The notes: a model not told the origin generated them from the letters alone. A stretch of DNA of 64,000 bases from Flavobacterium cheongpyeongense (GCF_003202435.1 NZ_QJHK01000014.1:1-64000), one strand, 5' to 3'; positions 52,351 through 61,755 are shown, counted from the first letter of the stretch. Numbers and translations are program-made.

Positions 52351-54078
52351 TTAGTTTATTTTAATTATGACTCCGTTTTTATCAGTGGTTAGCTTTCCGT
52401 TTGTTTTTTTTCCGTTTAATACTTCTTTTCCGTTTATTTTTACCGAAACTTCATTTATGGTATCAGTATCGTTTTCATAATCAGTATCGTTTTCATAATC
52501 GTTGTCATCTTCATCGGAAGGACAATTCAGGCATTTTATTTTAGAACCTTCTACTTTGTAATTATAATTGCCGCTAAAGTGTAAGTTGAAAAAATCATCT
52601 TCAGAGTCGTCATAGTCCTGTATTGATCCATCCGGTTTAAATAATTGTCCTTCTGGCAGGTATAAATAAACATCAACTTCCTGACCTCTGAATTTATTTT
52701 TAACATCTGTAAGAAAATAATTATCCAAAATTAAGTAATTTCCTTTAATCTTAATGTTATAATTGATTTTTTCTGCTCTTTTTTTTGCATTTGTAAACGA
52801 ATTGCCTCTGGCGCTCTTTTCTATTTGCAGATAAGGAGCCGCTTCGTCTGTGTGCAGCACATGTAAGCGAACATCATTTGAATAAATTAACGCATTATTC
52901 GCAGAGTCCTGTACAAACTCAAAGTCTCTGTGGTGATGATCCAGGTCTTTTGCATAATAATCATTATATCTGAATTTTACATAAAGAGTGTCTTTTGGAG
53001 TAATATTGATTACCTTTTTCTCTACCGTTTTATTATCATACGATATTTCAGTTGCTTGTTTGATTCCAATGCTAATTGCAATAGCAATAGCAATGATCCA
53101 AATCGCCAACAAAGTATATTTGGCTATGTTTCCTATTGTTTTGGTGTTTGGTGCTAATAATTTGAACCCCAAAAGCGTCATAAAGAAAAACGGAATTCCG
53201 ACAGCAAAAAACATCAATAACCCAAAAGACCAGATTGGATATTCAGTAAAGTTCCCGGCCTCAACGAAGTTTTGCCATGGGAAATCAATAAAAACATTTG
53301 TGCCTAATGTAAATACACCAATTAACAGCATAATTAGAATAGAAATCCCGGCCATTATTAAAATCACTCCTAAAAACTTAGCAAAGATTTTAAAAACCGT
53401 CATGATAAAGTCTCCAAATGAACTACTTATTCTCTCAGCTCCCGACTTTACCTGGTTTCCCATTTTGTCATAATCAGCATTTTTAAATTTATCTGATAAA
53501 GAATCAATTTCTTCTCGAACTTTTTTTTCGATGTTCGAAATCGTAACCGGCTCACCCGTCATTTCGAGTTTCTCTGAGGTTGTTATGGCCTCAGGAGTTA
53601 CGATCCATAATACAAAATAGGCCAGGATTCCGGTTCCAAAACCTGCAAAAACAAATATTAAAAACACAATTTTAATCCAGACAGCTTCAATTCCGAAATA
53701 ATGTCCTAAACCGGTAGCAACTCCACCAATCATCCCTTTTTCTTTATCGCGGTATAATTTTTTGCTTCTGCTGTTGCGATTATTGTTAAATGATTGATTT
53801 GATTTTTGTTCGTCTTCAATAATGTAGTCTTCCGGCTGTCCCATTACCGCAATCACTTCGTCAACATCTTTCAGTCCCACAACATGTTTTTCGCTTTTTT
53901 GTTTTTCTGTTAATAATTCAGAAACACGCATTTCAATATCTTTAATAATTTCATCTTGTCCTGATGAGTTGTTTAACGATCTTTTTATTGCGTCAAAATA
54001 GCGTGTTAATTTTAAGTATGCATCTTCATCGATGTGAAAAAACATTCCGCCTAAGTTAATATTTACTGTTTTGTTCAT
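52351..54078 (-). CDS. PspC-domain membrane protein
   Basis: A 575-residue protein. The cytoplasmic N-terminus (about 1-105) starts MNKTVNINLGGMFFHIDE and ends in a polar segment. The PspC domain with KKLYRDKEKGMIGGVATGLGHYFGI (about 106-170) is followed by further membrane helices (about 230-360). A periplasmic C-terminal part (about 365-575) contains a repeated acidic stretch DDNDYENDTDYENDTD near residue 535. PspC proteins sense envelope stress; this long form is typical of Flavobacteriaceae. PadR starts the operon 3 bases upstream. Confidence 0.92.
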   Translation of the reverse strand: MNKTVNINLGGMFFHIDEDAYLKLTRYFDAIKRSLNNSSGQDEIIKDIEMRVSELLTEKQKSEKHVVGLKDVDEVIAVMGQPEDYIIEDEQKSNQSFNNNRNSRSKKLYRDKEKGMIGGVATGLGHYFGIEAVWIKIVFLIFVFAGFGTGILAYFVLWIVTPEAITTSEKLEMTGEPVTISNIEKKVREEIDSLSDKFKNADYDKMGNQVKSGAERISSSFGDFIMTVFKIFAKFLGVILIMAGISILIMLLIGVFTLGTNVFIDFPWQNFVEAGNFTEYPIWSFGLLMFFAVGIPFFFMTLLGFKLLAPNTKTIGNIAKYTLLAIWIIAIAIAISIGIKQATEISYDNKTVEKKVINITPKDTLYVKFRYNDYYAKDLDHHHRDFEFVQDSANNALIYSNDVRLHVLHTDEAAPYLQIEKSARGNSFTNAKKRAEKINYNIKIKGNYLILDNYFLTDVKNKFRGQEVDVYLYLPEGQLFKPDGSIQDYDDSEDDFFNLHFSGNYNYKVEGSKIKCLNCPSDEDDNDYENDTDYENDTDTINEVSVKINGKEVLNGKKTNGKLTTDKNGVIIKIN

Positions 54079-54080
54079 GA

Positions 54081-54413
54081 TTATTGATTTTGATTGGTGA
54101 TTAGTTTTACAGCATCTGATAATTCTGTCCAGGTACCGTTTAATTCGTTTAAAAATGTTTGCCCTATTTCGGTTAATCCATAATATTTTCTTGGTGGGCC
54201 TGAGGTCGATTCTTCCCAGCGATAATTAAGCAAACCGTCATTTTTCAGTCGGGTTAACAGCGGATAAACAGTTCCCTCAACAACTAATAATTTTGCGTTT
54301 TTCAAAGTGTCTAATATTTCAGAGGTGTAGGCATCTTTTTCTTTTAATACAGATAAGATGCAAAACTCAAGAACACCTTTGCGCATCTGTGCTTTTGTGT
54401 TTTCAATGTTCAT
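54081..54413 (-). CDS. PadR-family transcriptional regulator
   Basis: A 110-residue regulator. The winged helix is seen in MRKGVLEFCILSVLKEKDAYTSEILDTLK, GTVYPLLTRLKNDGLL and GPPRKYYGLTEIG. It begins the PspC-GIN-GIN operon and is likely its autorepressor. Its upstream region carries an 11-bp tandem repeat and a structured RNA, so control may involve more than PadR. Confidence 0.93.
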   Translation of the reverse strand: MNIENTKAQMRKGVLEFCILSVLKEKDAYTSEILDTLKNAKLLVVEGTVYPLLTRLKNDGLLNYRWEESTSGPPRKYYGLTEIGQTFLNELNGTWTELSDAVKLITNQNQ

Positions 54414-54454
54414 AATTTCATGTTGTTTTTTTTAGATTGAACAATTCGTTTTTT

Positions 54455-54534
54455 GATTGATGATGATTGATTGATGATTGATTGATGATTGATTGATGAT
54501 TGATTGATGATTGATTGATGATTGATTGATGATT
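54455..54534. repeat. 11-bp tandem repeat in front of padR
   Basis: Six perfect copies of GATTGATTGAT (54465-54530) are preceded by a 10-base variant (54455-54464) and followed by a partial copy. The array lies 42-121 bases upstream of the padR start, between it and the structured RNA. Such short tandem arrays change copy number by slippage and can alter promoter spacing. The unit length of 11 bases is close to one helical turn. Confidence 0.92.
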
Positions 54535-54538
54535 TTTT

Positions 54539-54623
54539 AAGGAGCAGTTTCCTGCTATCCGCTTTATCTTTTATGGCGAACCCCGCCACAAAAGGATGCC
54601 GCTTCTATCAGGGCTAGGACTCC
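54539..54623 (-). ncRNA. Structured RNA element, resembles the Flavo-1 motif
   Basis: On the minus strand the sequence reads AGTCCTAGCCCTGATAGAAG, a GCGGC segment, and a long stem built from ATCcTTTTgTGGCG and CGCCAtAAAAGAT around a GGGTT loop, then GGATAGCAG-GAAA-CTGCT with a GNRA tetraloop. The layout and wording match what I remember of the Flavo-1 RNA motif (Rfam), a flavobacterial element of unknown function. It lies downstream of the DUF4870 gene and upstream of padR. A covariance search would decide. Confidence 0.6.
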
Positions 54624-54651
54624 GGTATTCATAATAACTTTTAATCTTTTA

Positions 54652-54677
54652 TGTCACACTGAACGAAGTCGAAGTGC
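54652..54677. repeat. Dispersed short repeat (second copy)
   Basis: TGTCACACTGAACGAAGTCG and the next bases match 6481-6504 at 19 of 24 positions. The copy abuts the stop codon of the DUF4870 gene. Confidence 0.5.
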
Positions 54678-55156
54678 TACTTGATAAAAGGAATGGTTAG
54701 CGGATATTTGTAAAATTCACCGTTTGAGGCTTTTATCGTAGCATAAATGATAAGAAAGAATTCAACAAATTTTAAAACCCCAAAAAGGAATACGGCAGTT
54801 GCTCCAATGCTTAAGAGGCCTATGTTGCCTTCAAAATTAAAATTCCTGATTACAAAATGTTCGTTGTGAAAAAATGCTTCCAACGGAATATTTTGCAGGA
54901 CAACAGTAATGAAAATCGGTATTGCGATCAAGGCCAAAATTAAGGTATAAAGCAATAAACTCAATTGAAAATTCAAAGCCTGCTTTCCGTGATAGTTTGC
55001 AAATTCTGACTTGTCTTTGTAACCCGACCAGATAATAATTGGAAATATATAGTTCCCAAACGGAATAATGTACTGGCTTAATGTGCTTAAATGTGTGAAT
55101 GCCGCAGTATTCTTTTCTGAAGTGTTTTCCATGATGAGTGGTGTTGATGTTTCCAT
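54677..55156 (-). CDS. DUF4870 membrane protein
   Basis: A 159-residue protein with about three membrane helices. The family signature is HLSTLSQYIIPFGNYIFPIIIWSGYKDKSEFANYHGKQALNFQLS. Members are often called Tic20-like or DUF4870 and have no proven function. The start at 55156 is likely, though the second Met, 7 residues in (MENTSEKN), is also possible. It precedes the PadR operon on the same strand. Confidence 0.88.
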   Translation of the reverse strand: METSTPLIMENTSEKNTAAFTHLSTLSQYIIPFGNYIFPIIIWSGYKDKSEFANYHGKQALNFQLSLLLYTLILALIAIPIFITVVLQNIPLEAFFHNEHFVIRNFNFEGNIGLLSIGATAVFLFGVLKFVEFFLIIYATIKASNGEFYKYPLTIPFIK

Positions 55157-55386
55157 GATTAAAAGTATATAGTAATTTCTTATGCAAATATATGGTTAAA
55201 AAACAGTATCTTGTTTTACATAGTACCAAATATTAACACAAAATTAACAAAATTAAAACTGAAAATTATTGATTAGATTGTTGAATAATAGCTCAGTAAC
55301 CCAGATTTACTGGTGTTGTAAGCATTAGTAAATAATTTATTGTGCGCGCATAGTTTTTTTGTATTTTTACGTAAAAAATAAAATTT

Positions 55387-55839
55387 ATGGCACTTTCGGT
55401 ATCAAAATTCAACAAGTTCGTTTTTTTTAAACTGCCATCAGCATTCATTTGCGGTGTCAGGGTAAAAACGATAGACGAGACAAGCTGCACTGTTACAGTG
55501 AAGCACAGATGGATTAATCAGAATCCGTTTAACTCTATGTATTTTGCGGTTCAGGCTATGGCAGCCGAATTAACAACAGGAGCATTGGTGATTTCGCAGA
55601 TTCAACAAAGCGGTAGAAAAATATCAATGCTGGTAGCCAATAACAAAGGAAACTTTACCAAAAAAGCCACAGGAAGAATTACGTTCGTCTGCAACGACGG
55701 ACATTTAATCGCTGAAGCTATTCAACAAACTATCGCAACAGGCGAGGGACAGACTTTCTGGATGAAATCTATAGGAACAAACGAAGAAGGAGTTCAGGTT
55801 TCTGAAATGGATTTTGAATGGAGTGTACGTTTGAAATAG
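55387..55839 (+). CDS. DUF4442 hotdog-fold protein
   Basis: A 150-residue protein of the DUF4442 family, which has the hotdog fold of thioesterases. Typical runs are SFRKFNKFV-like FNKFVFFKLPSAFICGVRV at the start, NPFNSMYFAVQAMAAELTTGAL and KKATGRITFVCNDG. Acyl-CoA thioesterase-like activity is possible but not shown. It stands alone, with a bidirectional terminator after it. Confidence 0.9.
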   Translation: MALSVSKFNKFVFFKLPSAFICGVRVKTIDETSCTVTVKHRWINQNPFNSMYFAVQAMAAELTTGALVISQIQQSGRKISMLVANNKGNFTKKATGRITFVCNDGHLIAEAIQQTIATGEGQTFWMKSIGTNEEGVQVSEMDFEWSVRLK

Positions 55840-55864
55840 TTTTTAATTCAATTCCGGATTATAC

Positions 55865-55894
55865 AAAAAAAGACCCCGATTGAGGTCTTTTTAA
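55865..55894. terminator. Bidirectional intrinsic terminator
   Basis: The stem AAAAAGACC/GGTCTTTTT (55867-55875 with 55884-55892) has T runs on both sides. It ends the DUF4442 gene and the leftward copper cluster. Confidence 0.85.
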
Positions 55895-55902
55895 AATTTT
55901 GC

Positions 55903-56058
55903 TTATTTCTTTTTACAGCAAGACTTTTTCTCATCTGCTGATTTTTTACAGCACGATTCTTTTTTTGCTTTTTCTTTTGCAGCTGCAGGTTTAGTTTCCT
56001 GGGCCTGAAGACTAATTGTAAATAATGCGATTGTTAAAACGGTAAATAACTTTTTCAT
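55903..56058 (-). CDS. 51-residue exported double-CC metal-binding peptide
   Basis: This small gene reads MKKLFTVLTIALFTISLQAQ (signal peptide), then a Lys/Ala/Glu-rich linker, then two CCKK motifs (ESCCKKSADEKKSCCKKK, the end). Paired Cys after a signal peptide suggests metal, probably copper, binding outside the cytoplasm. It lies 133 bases downstream of the multicopper oxidase gene on the same strand and ends at a terminator. No enzyme motif is present. Confidence 0.82.
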   Translation of the reverse strand: MKKLFTVLTIALFTISLQAQETKPAAAKEKAKKESCCKKSADEKKSCCKKK

Positions 56059-56191
56059 TTTTATTAAGGTTTAATTGTTTTTTGTTAATTCATGTTTGTT
56101 CAAAGATAATAAGATTTAATTTTGATTATTTTTAAAAGTTGTTAATGTTTTATAATAATATGTCATTGAAAAGGAAATGAGAAACTAAAAT

Positions 56192-58432
56192 CTAATAATT
56201 CAAATTTACCCCAAACCCAATTCCCATATCACTATCATAGTGCGTCGTGATTCCGAAGTTTCTGGCCACAATATATTTCAAACCTCCCATATATTCTTTA
56301 TCCGTATTCCACATCAGGCTCATTCGTAAACGTCTCGCAAGCGGAATATCTTTTCGTTCAAATTGCAAACGAACATTTCCATCCGTATACACTTCAACTT
56401 GTGCTTTTACCAGCATTGGCAACGTATATTCAAGACCGGCACTAAAAACCGAACGATTGTCTTTGGTATTACTTTGTCCAAAAAGATTTTCTTCATGCTC
56501 GTCCATTCCCATTTTTCGGTAACGCCAGTCAAAACCGATAAAAGGCATTAACCATTGATTTTTTCCTATATATCTTCCAATATGTGTTTCGGTTTCGTAG
56601 CCGTGATGATCGTTATAACCCAATCTCCATTCTGTGCCAATGCTCCAGCGCGTGTTGCTGAACATCGTTTCGCCGTCATTTCCGTTTGTGGCAAAATCAT
56701 TTTCACCCATAAAATGAAACATTCTGTCATCCATTTTGAGCATTTTATAAGCCATTTCCGAATGATTAATTGATGGATTTGGTGCCGAATTTTCATAACT
56801 AAAAACTCTTCCCATTCCCGCCATCATGTGATATAAAATATGACAGTGAAAAAACCAGTCGCCATCTGCATTTGCCTGAAATTCAATTGTATCGGTTTCC
56901 ATTGGCATAATATCAATTACATTTTTTAGTGGAGCATAATCCTCTTGTTCGTTCAGAACTCTGAAATCATGTCCGTGCAGGTGCATCGGGTGGCGCATCA
57001 TAGATCCGTTGTATAATACTATCCGAACGTTTTCTCCTTTTTTAATTAAGATTTTATCCGTTTCAGAAACTACTTTATTGTCGAGACTCCAAATATAGCG
57101 GTTCATGTTTCCTGACAATTCAAAACGAAGTTCTTTGACAGGCGCATCTTTTGGAAGATTGGTTTTGAAAGGAGATTTCAGCATTCCATAATTTAAGGTA
57201 ACAATTTCCGGAGTTTCGGTACTGTCATTTTCCATTTTAATTCCTTCCAGATTATCATTCGAATGATTTGGTGCTGGTTTTGTGTTTTCATCTTCGCCTG
57301 AAATTTCAGGATACATTACCGTATTCATATCCATTTTATTCAAAGACATATTCATGCCCATATCGTTCATTTTGCCATTCATTTTCATCATATTGTTCAT
57401 CATTTTCATTCCTTCAAAATATTTTAATTTCGAAAGATGTGCAACTGGCTGCTTAACGCCATCACCTAAAAATAAAGAAGCTGAACCAGTTCTGTCTTCT
57501 GCAGTAGCCAGAAAAGCAAAAGATTTATTGTCTTCGGGAATCGTAATTACAGCATCATACGTTTCAGAAACTGCAATAATCAAACGGTCAACTTCTACAG
57601 GTTCTACATCGTTCCCGTCACTGGCTACAACAGTAATTTTTCCTCCGCCATAAGTCAGCCAGAAATAACTTGAAGCACCTCCATTGGCAATTCGTAATCG
57701 AACTTTCGAACCCGGTTTAAAATCAGAAAGTTGCTGCTCATTTTTACCATTAATTAGAAACTTTTCATAATAAACATCGCTGACATCCATCGCATTCATT
57801 CGTTTCCATTCATTGGTCACTTTAGTCGAAAAATGTTTTTGTTTTATGGCTTCGGCATAACTTTGAGTGGTTCCTTTTTTGATAGCAAACCAATCATTAG
57901 CATTATGAAGCATTCGCTGAATATTCTCTGGTTTTATATCAGTCCATTCGCTCAGAATAATCGGAATAGCAGGCAAATCGTCAATTCCTTTTCGAATAGT
58001 CGGATCACCACTTTTTTTATTGATGATAAAAAGTCCGTATAAACCAATTTGTTCCTGCAAACCCGAATGGCTGTGATACCAATAGGTTCCGTTCTGAATA
58101 ATCGGAAATGAATATTTATGAGTTGTTCCGGGTTCAATTGGCATTTGCGTCAGATAAGGAACACCATCTTCTTTATTTGGAAGAAATAATCCGTGCCAAT
58201 GCATCGAAGTTGTCTCTTTTTTTAATTCGTTGTGTACATAAATTTCTGCAACATCGCCTTCAGTAAAAGTTAAAGTTGGCATCGGAATTTGTCCGTTAAC
58301 CGAAATCGCACGTTTTTCTTTCCCCGAAAAATAGACAATCGTATCCCGAACGTGCAAATCGTAACGCACTATTTTTTGCGCTTTTAGCTGAAAAGCAATA
58401 AAAGAGAAAAGAAGAAGATGTTTGACTTTCAT
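56192..58432 (-). CDS. Multicopper oxidase with Met-rich insert and beta-barrel-like C-terminus
   Basis: A 746-residue copper-resistance oxidase. It has a signal peptide (about 1-18), cupredoxin domains with HWHGLFLP and WYHSHSGLQ near the start, and the type 1/trinuclear motifs HPMHLHGHDF and HCHILYHMMAGMG (about 490-570). The insert about 342-372 is very Met-rich (MKMMNNMMKMNGKMNDMGMN) and probably binds Cu(I). The C-terminal part (about 595-746) has alternating strands and ends in a Tyr (GFGVNLNY); it looks like the CopB outer-membrane barrel, so this may be a CopA-CopB fusion. It follows the P-type ATPase by 6 bases. Confidence 0.92.
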   Translation of the reverse strand: MKVKHLLLFSFIAFQLKAQKIVRYDLHVRDTIVYFSGKEKRAISVNGQIPMPTLTFTEGDVAEIYVHNELKKETTSMHWHGLFLPNKEDGVPYLTQMPIEPGTTHKYSFPIIQNGTYWYHSHSGLQEQIGLYGLFIINKKSGDPTIRKGIDDLPAIPIILSEWTDIKPENIQRMLHNANDWFAIKKGTTQSYAEAIKQKHFSTKVTNEWKRMNAMDVSDVYYEKFLINGKNEQQLSDFKPGSKVRLRIANGGASSYFWLTYGGGKITVVASDGNDVEPVEVDRLIIAVSETYDAVITIPEDNKSFAFLATAEDRTGSASLFLGDGVKQPVAHLSKLKYFEGMKMMNNMMKMNGKMNDMGMNMSLNKMDMNTVMYPEISGEDENTKPAPNHSNDNLEGIKMENDSTETPEIVTLNYGMLKSPFKTNLPKDAPVKELRFELSGNMNRYIWSLDNKVVSETDKILIKKGENVRIVLYNGSMMRHPMHLHGHDFRVLNEQEDYAPLKNVIDIMPMETDTIEFQANADGDWFFHCHILYHMMAGMGRVFSYENSAPNPSINHSEMAYKMLKMDDRMFHFMGENDFATNGNDGETMFSNTRWSIGTEWRLGYNDHHGYETETHIGRYIGKNQWLMPFIGFDWRYRKMGMDEHEENLFGQSNTKDNRSVFSAGLEYTLPMLVKAQVEVYTDGNVRLQFERKDIPLARRLRMSLMWNTDKEYMGGLKYIVARNFGITTHYDSDMGIGFGVNLNY

Positions 58433-58438
58433 GATAAC

Positions 58439-60961
58439 TTATAATTTTAGATTTCGAAGTCTCAACGCATTTAAAATAACCGAAACAGAACTCAAACTCA
58501 TCGCCACAGCTGCTAACATCGGCGAAAGCAGAATTCCGAAAAACGGATATAAAATTCCTGCTGCAATTGGAACTCCTAAAGTATTATAAATAAAGGCAAA
58601 GAATAAATTTTGTTTGATGTTAGACATTACAGCATGGCTAAGGCTTTTCGCTTTTACAATTCCGTTTAAATCGCCTTTTACTAAAGTAATTTTAGCACTT
58701 TCAATCGCAACATCAGTTCCGGTTCCCATCGCAATTCCGATATTGGATTGCGCTAAAGCAGGTGCATCGTTGATTCCGTCACCTGCCATGGCAACAATTT
58801 TACCTTCGGCTTGCAATCGCTGAATTTCTTTTAGTTTATCTTCGGGAAGACAATCTGCTTTAAACGAACTTAAATGCAAATGATCGGCAACGGCTTTGGC
58901 AGTATTGCTGTTATCGCCCGTCATCATAATTACCTCAACACCCTGATCGATTAAATCTTTGATTGCTTTTACGCTGTTTTCTTTTATGGCATCTGTAATA
59001 GTTACATACCCCAAAACAATTTTATCTACAGAAATATAAGAAACCGTTTTACCCAGATTTTGCTCGGCAATAATCTTGTTTTCAATATCCTCAGTGATCG
59101 AAGCGCCAACCTGATTCATTAGTTTTTTATTTCCTAAAGCCACTTTTGAGTTGTTGACAGTTCCTATAACTCCTTTTCCTGCAATAGCTTCAAAGTCCGC
59201 AACTTCGAGTGTCGTTTGATTTTTAGCTTTAGCAAAATTAACTACTGCTTGTGCCAAAGGATGTTCGCTGTGTTGGTTTAGTGAAGCAATATTTTGCAAT
59301 AAAACATTTTCATCATTATTAACAGCATAGATTTTTTCTACAGATGGTTTTCCTTCGGTAAGTGTTCCTGTTTTATCAGTAATAAAAACATCAATTTTAT
59401 TCATGTTCTCGAGTGCTTCGGCATTTTTTATCAGGATACCGAATTGTGCTCCTTTGCCCACACCAACCATTACTGACATTGGAGTTGCTAATCCTAAAGC
59501 ACACGGACAGGCAATAATTAAAACGGCAATAGCATTAATTAATCCGTAAACATAGGCGGGTTCCGGACCAAATTTTGCCCAGGCAAAAAAGGTAATAATT
59601 GATATGATAACAACCGTTGGGACAAAATATTTTGCCACTCGATCTGCTAATTTCTGAATTGGAGCTCTGGAACGGCTTGCATCATTGACCATTTGTATAA
59701 TTTGCGAAAGCAAGGTTTCTGAGCCTACTTTTTCAGCAATCATTACAAATGATTTTGTTCCGTTTATCGTTCCCGCAATAACATTATCTCCCGTTTTTTT
59801 ATCAACCGGAATGGGTTCTCCGGTAATCATTGCTTCATCAATACTACTTTCTCCAGTAGTAATTTTTCCGTCAACAGGGATTTTTTCTCCTGGTTTTACA
59901 CGTAATAAATCACCTTTTTTAATATTATGGATTGAAATTACTTTATCATTTCCGTTTTCGACCAAAGTGGCTTCGGTTGGAGCTAATTTTAATAATTCTT
60001 TTATGGCTCCATTAGTTTGCCCGTGTGCTTTAGCTTCCAATAGTTGTCCTAATAAAACTAAGGTTATAATGACTGTTGCAGCTTCAAAATACAGCTGAAT
60101 GGTTCCGTGATGTGATTTAAATTCGGCTGGGAAAATACCTGGAAAGAACATTCCGGCAATACTAAAGAGAAAAGCAACGCTGGTTCCAAGTCCGATTAAT
60201 GTAAACATATTCAAATTCCAGGTTGCAATCGATTTGAAAGCGCGTACAAAAAATATCCATCCGGCATAAAATAAAACTGGAATTGAAAACAGAAACTGAA
60301 CCCAATTCCATTTTTGAACAGATATTATAGTGTAAAGAGGATTATTCGGAATCATTTCTGACATCGAAATAATAAAGATTGGAAGGGTAAATAATGTGGC
60401 AATCTTCATTTTCTTTAGTAAATCAATGTAGGTTTTGTTTTCTTCAGATTCAGAAGCTTTCATCGGAACCAAATCCATTCCACAAATTGGACAATCTCCG
60501 GGTTCGTTCGAAACGATTTCAGGATGCATTGGACAAGTAAATTGTGTATTGCTTATGGCAACCTGGGGGACTAAATCCATTCCGCAAACTGGGCAATCTC
60601 CAGGTTTATCATAAGTTTTATCGCCTTCGCAATGCATTGGGCAATAAAAAACACCTGTTGTATTATGTGGTAAAGCAGTTGTTTTTTTAGGACTGTGTTC
60701 CGAATGTTCTTTTTTGGATGAACAGCAAGAGTTGACTGCTCCTGAGTTTTCAGCAGTTTTCATCTCAATCGAATAGTTTCCCGCAGCAGATAAAATTTCC
60801 TGAAATTTCCCGGTTGCAATATGTTTCTCCATTGTGATTGTTGCAGTCGGTGGATCTAAAGTTACTTCTGCCCGAATGCCTTCGATTGTATTTAAAGTTT
60901 TTTCGACTTTGATTCGACATCCGTTGCAGGACATTCCTGAAATTATATATTGATGAGTCAT
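58439..60961 (-). CDS. Copper-transporting P1B-type ATPase
   Basis: An 840-residue Cu(I) exporter. It has an HMA domain with C12xxC15 (GMSCNGC), two metal-binding FYCPMH/TCPMHPE...GDCPxCGMDLVP units (about 103-160), then the ATPase core with the ion site CPC ([12 protein letters not shown]), phosphorylated Asp in DKTGT and the hinge GDGINDAP. An upstream ATG at 60985 would add 8 residues; [12 protein letters not shown] is the family-like start. It is in an operon with the multicopper oxidase. Confidence 0.94.
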   Translation of the reverse strand: MTHQYIISGMSCNGCRIKVEKTLNTIEGIRAEVTLDPPTATITMEKHIATGKFQEILSAAGNYSIEMKTAENSGAVNSCCSSKKEHSEHSPKKTTALPHNTTGVFYCPMHCEGDKTYDKPGDCPVCGMDLVPQVAISNTQFTCPMHPEIVSNEPGDCPICGMDLVPMKASESEENKTYIDLLKKMKIATLFTLPIFIISMSEMIPNNPLYTIISVQKWNWVQFLFSIPVLFYAGWIFFVRAFKSIATWNLNMFTLIGLGTSVAFLFSIAGMFFPGIFPAEFKSHHGTIQLYFEAATVIITLVLLGQLLEAKAHGQTNGAIKELLKLAPTEATLVENGNDKVISIHNIKKGDLLRVKPGEKIPVDGKITTGESSIDEAMITGEPIPVDKKTGDNVIAGTINGTKSFVMIAEKVGSETLLSQIIQMVNDASRSRAPIQKLADRVAKYFVPTVVIISIITFFAWAKFGPEPAYVYGLINAIAVLIIACPCALGLATPMSVMVGVGKGAQFGILIKNAEALENMNKIDVFITDKTGTLTEGKPSVEKIYAVNNDENVLLQNIASLNQHSEHPLAQAVVNFAKAKNQTTLEVADFEAIAGKGVIGTVNNSKVALGNKKLMNQVGASITEDIENKIIAEQNLGKTVSYISVDKIVLGYVTITDAIKENSVKAIKDLIDQGVEVIMMTGDNSNTAKAVADHLHLSSFKADCLPEDKLKEIQRLQAEGKIVAMAGDGINDAPALAQSNIGIAMGTGTDVAIESAKITLVKGDLNGIVKAKSLSHAVMSNIKQNLFFAFIYNTLGVPIAAGILYPFFGILLSPMLAAVAMSLSSVSVILNALRLRNLKL

Positions 60962-61118
60962 TGTATTGGTTTTTAAGTAGTACAATGCAAATTTCCGAAG
61001 TAATCTTCACTTCTGGTTGTATAATTTTGAGAATGATTTGTAAGATTTACTAAGATTGGGTTTTTTAACCACAAATTACACAAAGTTTTTTTTGATATGC
61101 TAGATTGGTAAAAGCGTA

Positions 61119-61155
61119 AGGTTCGCAAAGTTTTTTTACAAAACTTTGCGAACCT
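61119..61155. repeat. Perfect 15-bp hairpin between the AraC and ATPase genes
   Basis: The arms AGGTTCGCAAAGTTT (61119-61133) and its complement (61141-61155) enclose a 7-base loop. It lies 37 bases after the AraC stop on the minus strand. The T run is weak, so it could be a partial terminator or attenuator before the ATPase gene, or a dispersed repeat. Confidence 0.65.
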
Positions 61156-61191
61156 ATTGTAATTCTTAGTATGCTTTACAGTTAAAAAAAA

Positions 61192-61752
61192 CTACAAATC
61201 CTCGATCTGAATGCGTTTTTTATCTTTAGATTGTTTGAAAGAAGTAGGAGTACATCCGGTAATTTTTTTAAACTGATTACTCAAATGTGCTACATTGCTG
61301 TAATTTAGAATATCGGCAATTTCACTTAATGAAAGCTCGTTATAAATCAATAACTCTTTTACTTTTTCAATTTTCTGACTGATGAAATATTTTTCAATCG
61401 TCGTGTTTTCAATTTCAGAAAATAAATTACTCAATAAATTATAATCCTGATTAAGATTTTCCGCCAGATAATCAGATAAATTGGTTTTTAGTTCATTGTT
61501 TCTATGATGAACCAATTCTATGATGAGGTTTTTGATTCTCTCGACAGTTTTTGTTTTTTTATCGTCAATTAAATCAAAACCTAAAACCTGCAAATTTTGC
61601 AAGAGCATCTCTTTTTGGTTATCGCTGATTTCTTCCTTTAATTCCACTTCACCTAATTCAACAGCAATAGTATGAAGTCCGAGTTTTTCCAACTCAGACT
61701 TCACCATCATTATACATCTGCTGCACACCATATTTTTGATGTAAAGCTTCAT
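61192..61752 (-). CDS. AraC-type regulator with N-terminal metal-binding HMA domain
   Basis: A 186-residue protein. Residues 1-70 look like a heavy-metal-associated domain with C10-SR-C13 (NMVCSRCIMMVK), and residues about 90-186 form the AraC DNA-binding domain (SLSEIADILNYSNVAHLSNQFKKITGCTPTSFKQ). This combination puts a metal sensor and DNA-binding domain in one chain, and it lies inside the copper cluster, so metal-dependent control of the ATPase and oxidase genes is likely. The gene follows the DUF3347 gene by 3 bases. Confidence 0.9.
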   Translation of the reverse strand: MKLYIKNMVCSRCIMMVKSELEKLGLHTIAVELGEVELKEEISDNQKEMLLQNLQVLGFDLIDDKKTKTVERIKNLIIELVHHRNNELKTNLSDYLAENLNQDYNLLSNLFSEIENTTIEKYFISQKIEKVKELLIYNELSLSEIADILNYSNVAHLSNQFKKITGCTPTSFKQSKDKKRIQIEDL

Positions 61753-61755
61753 CTT

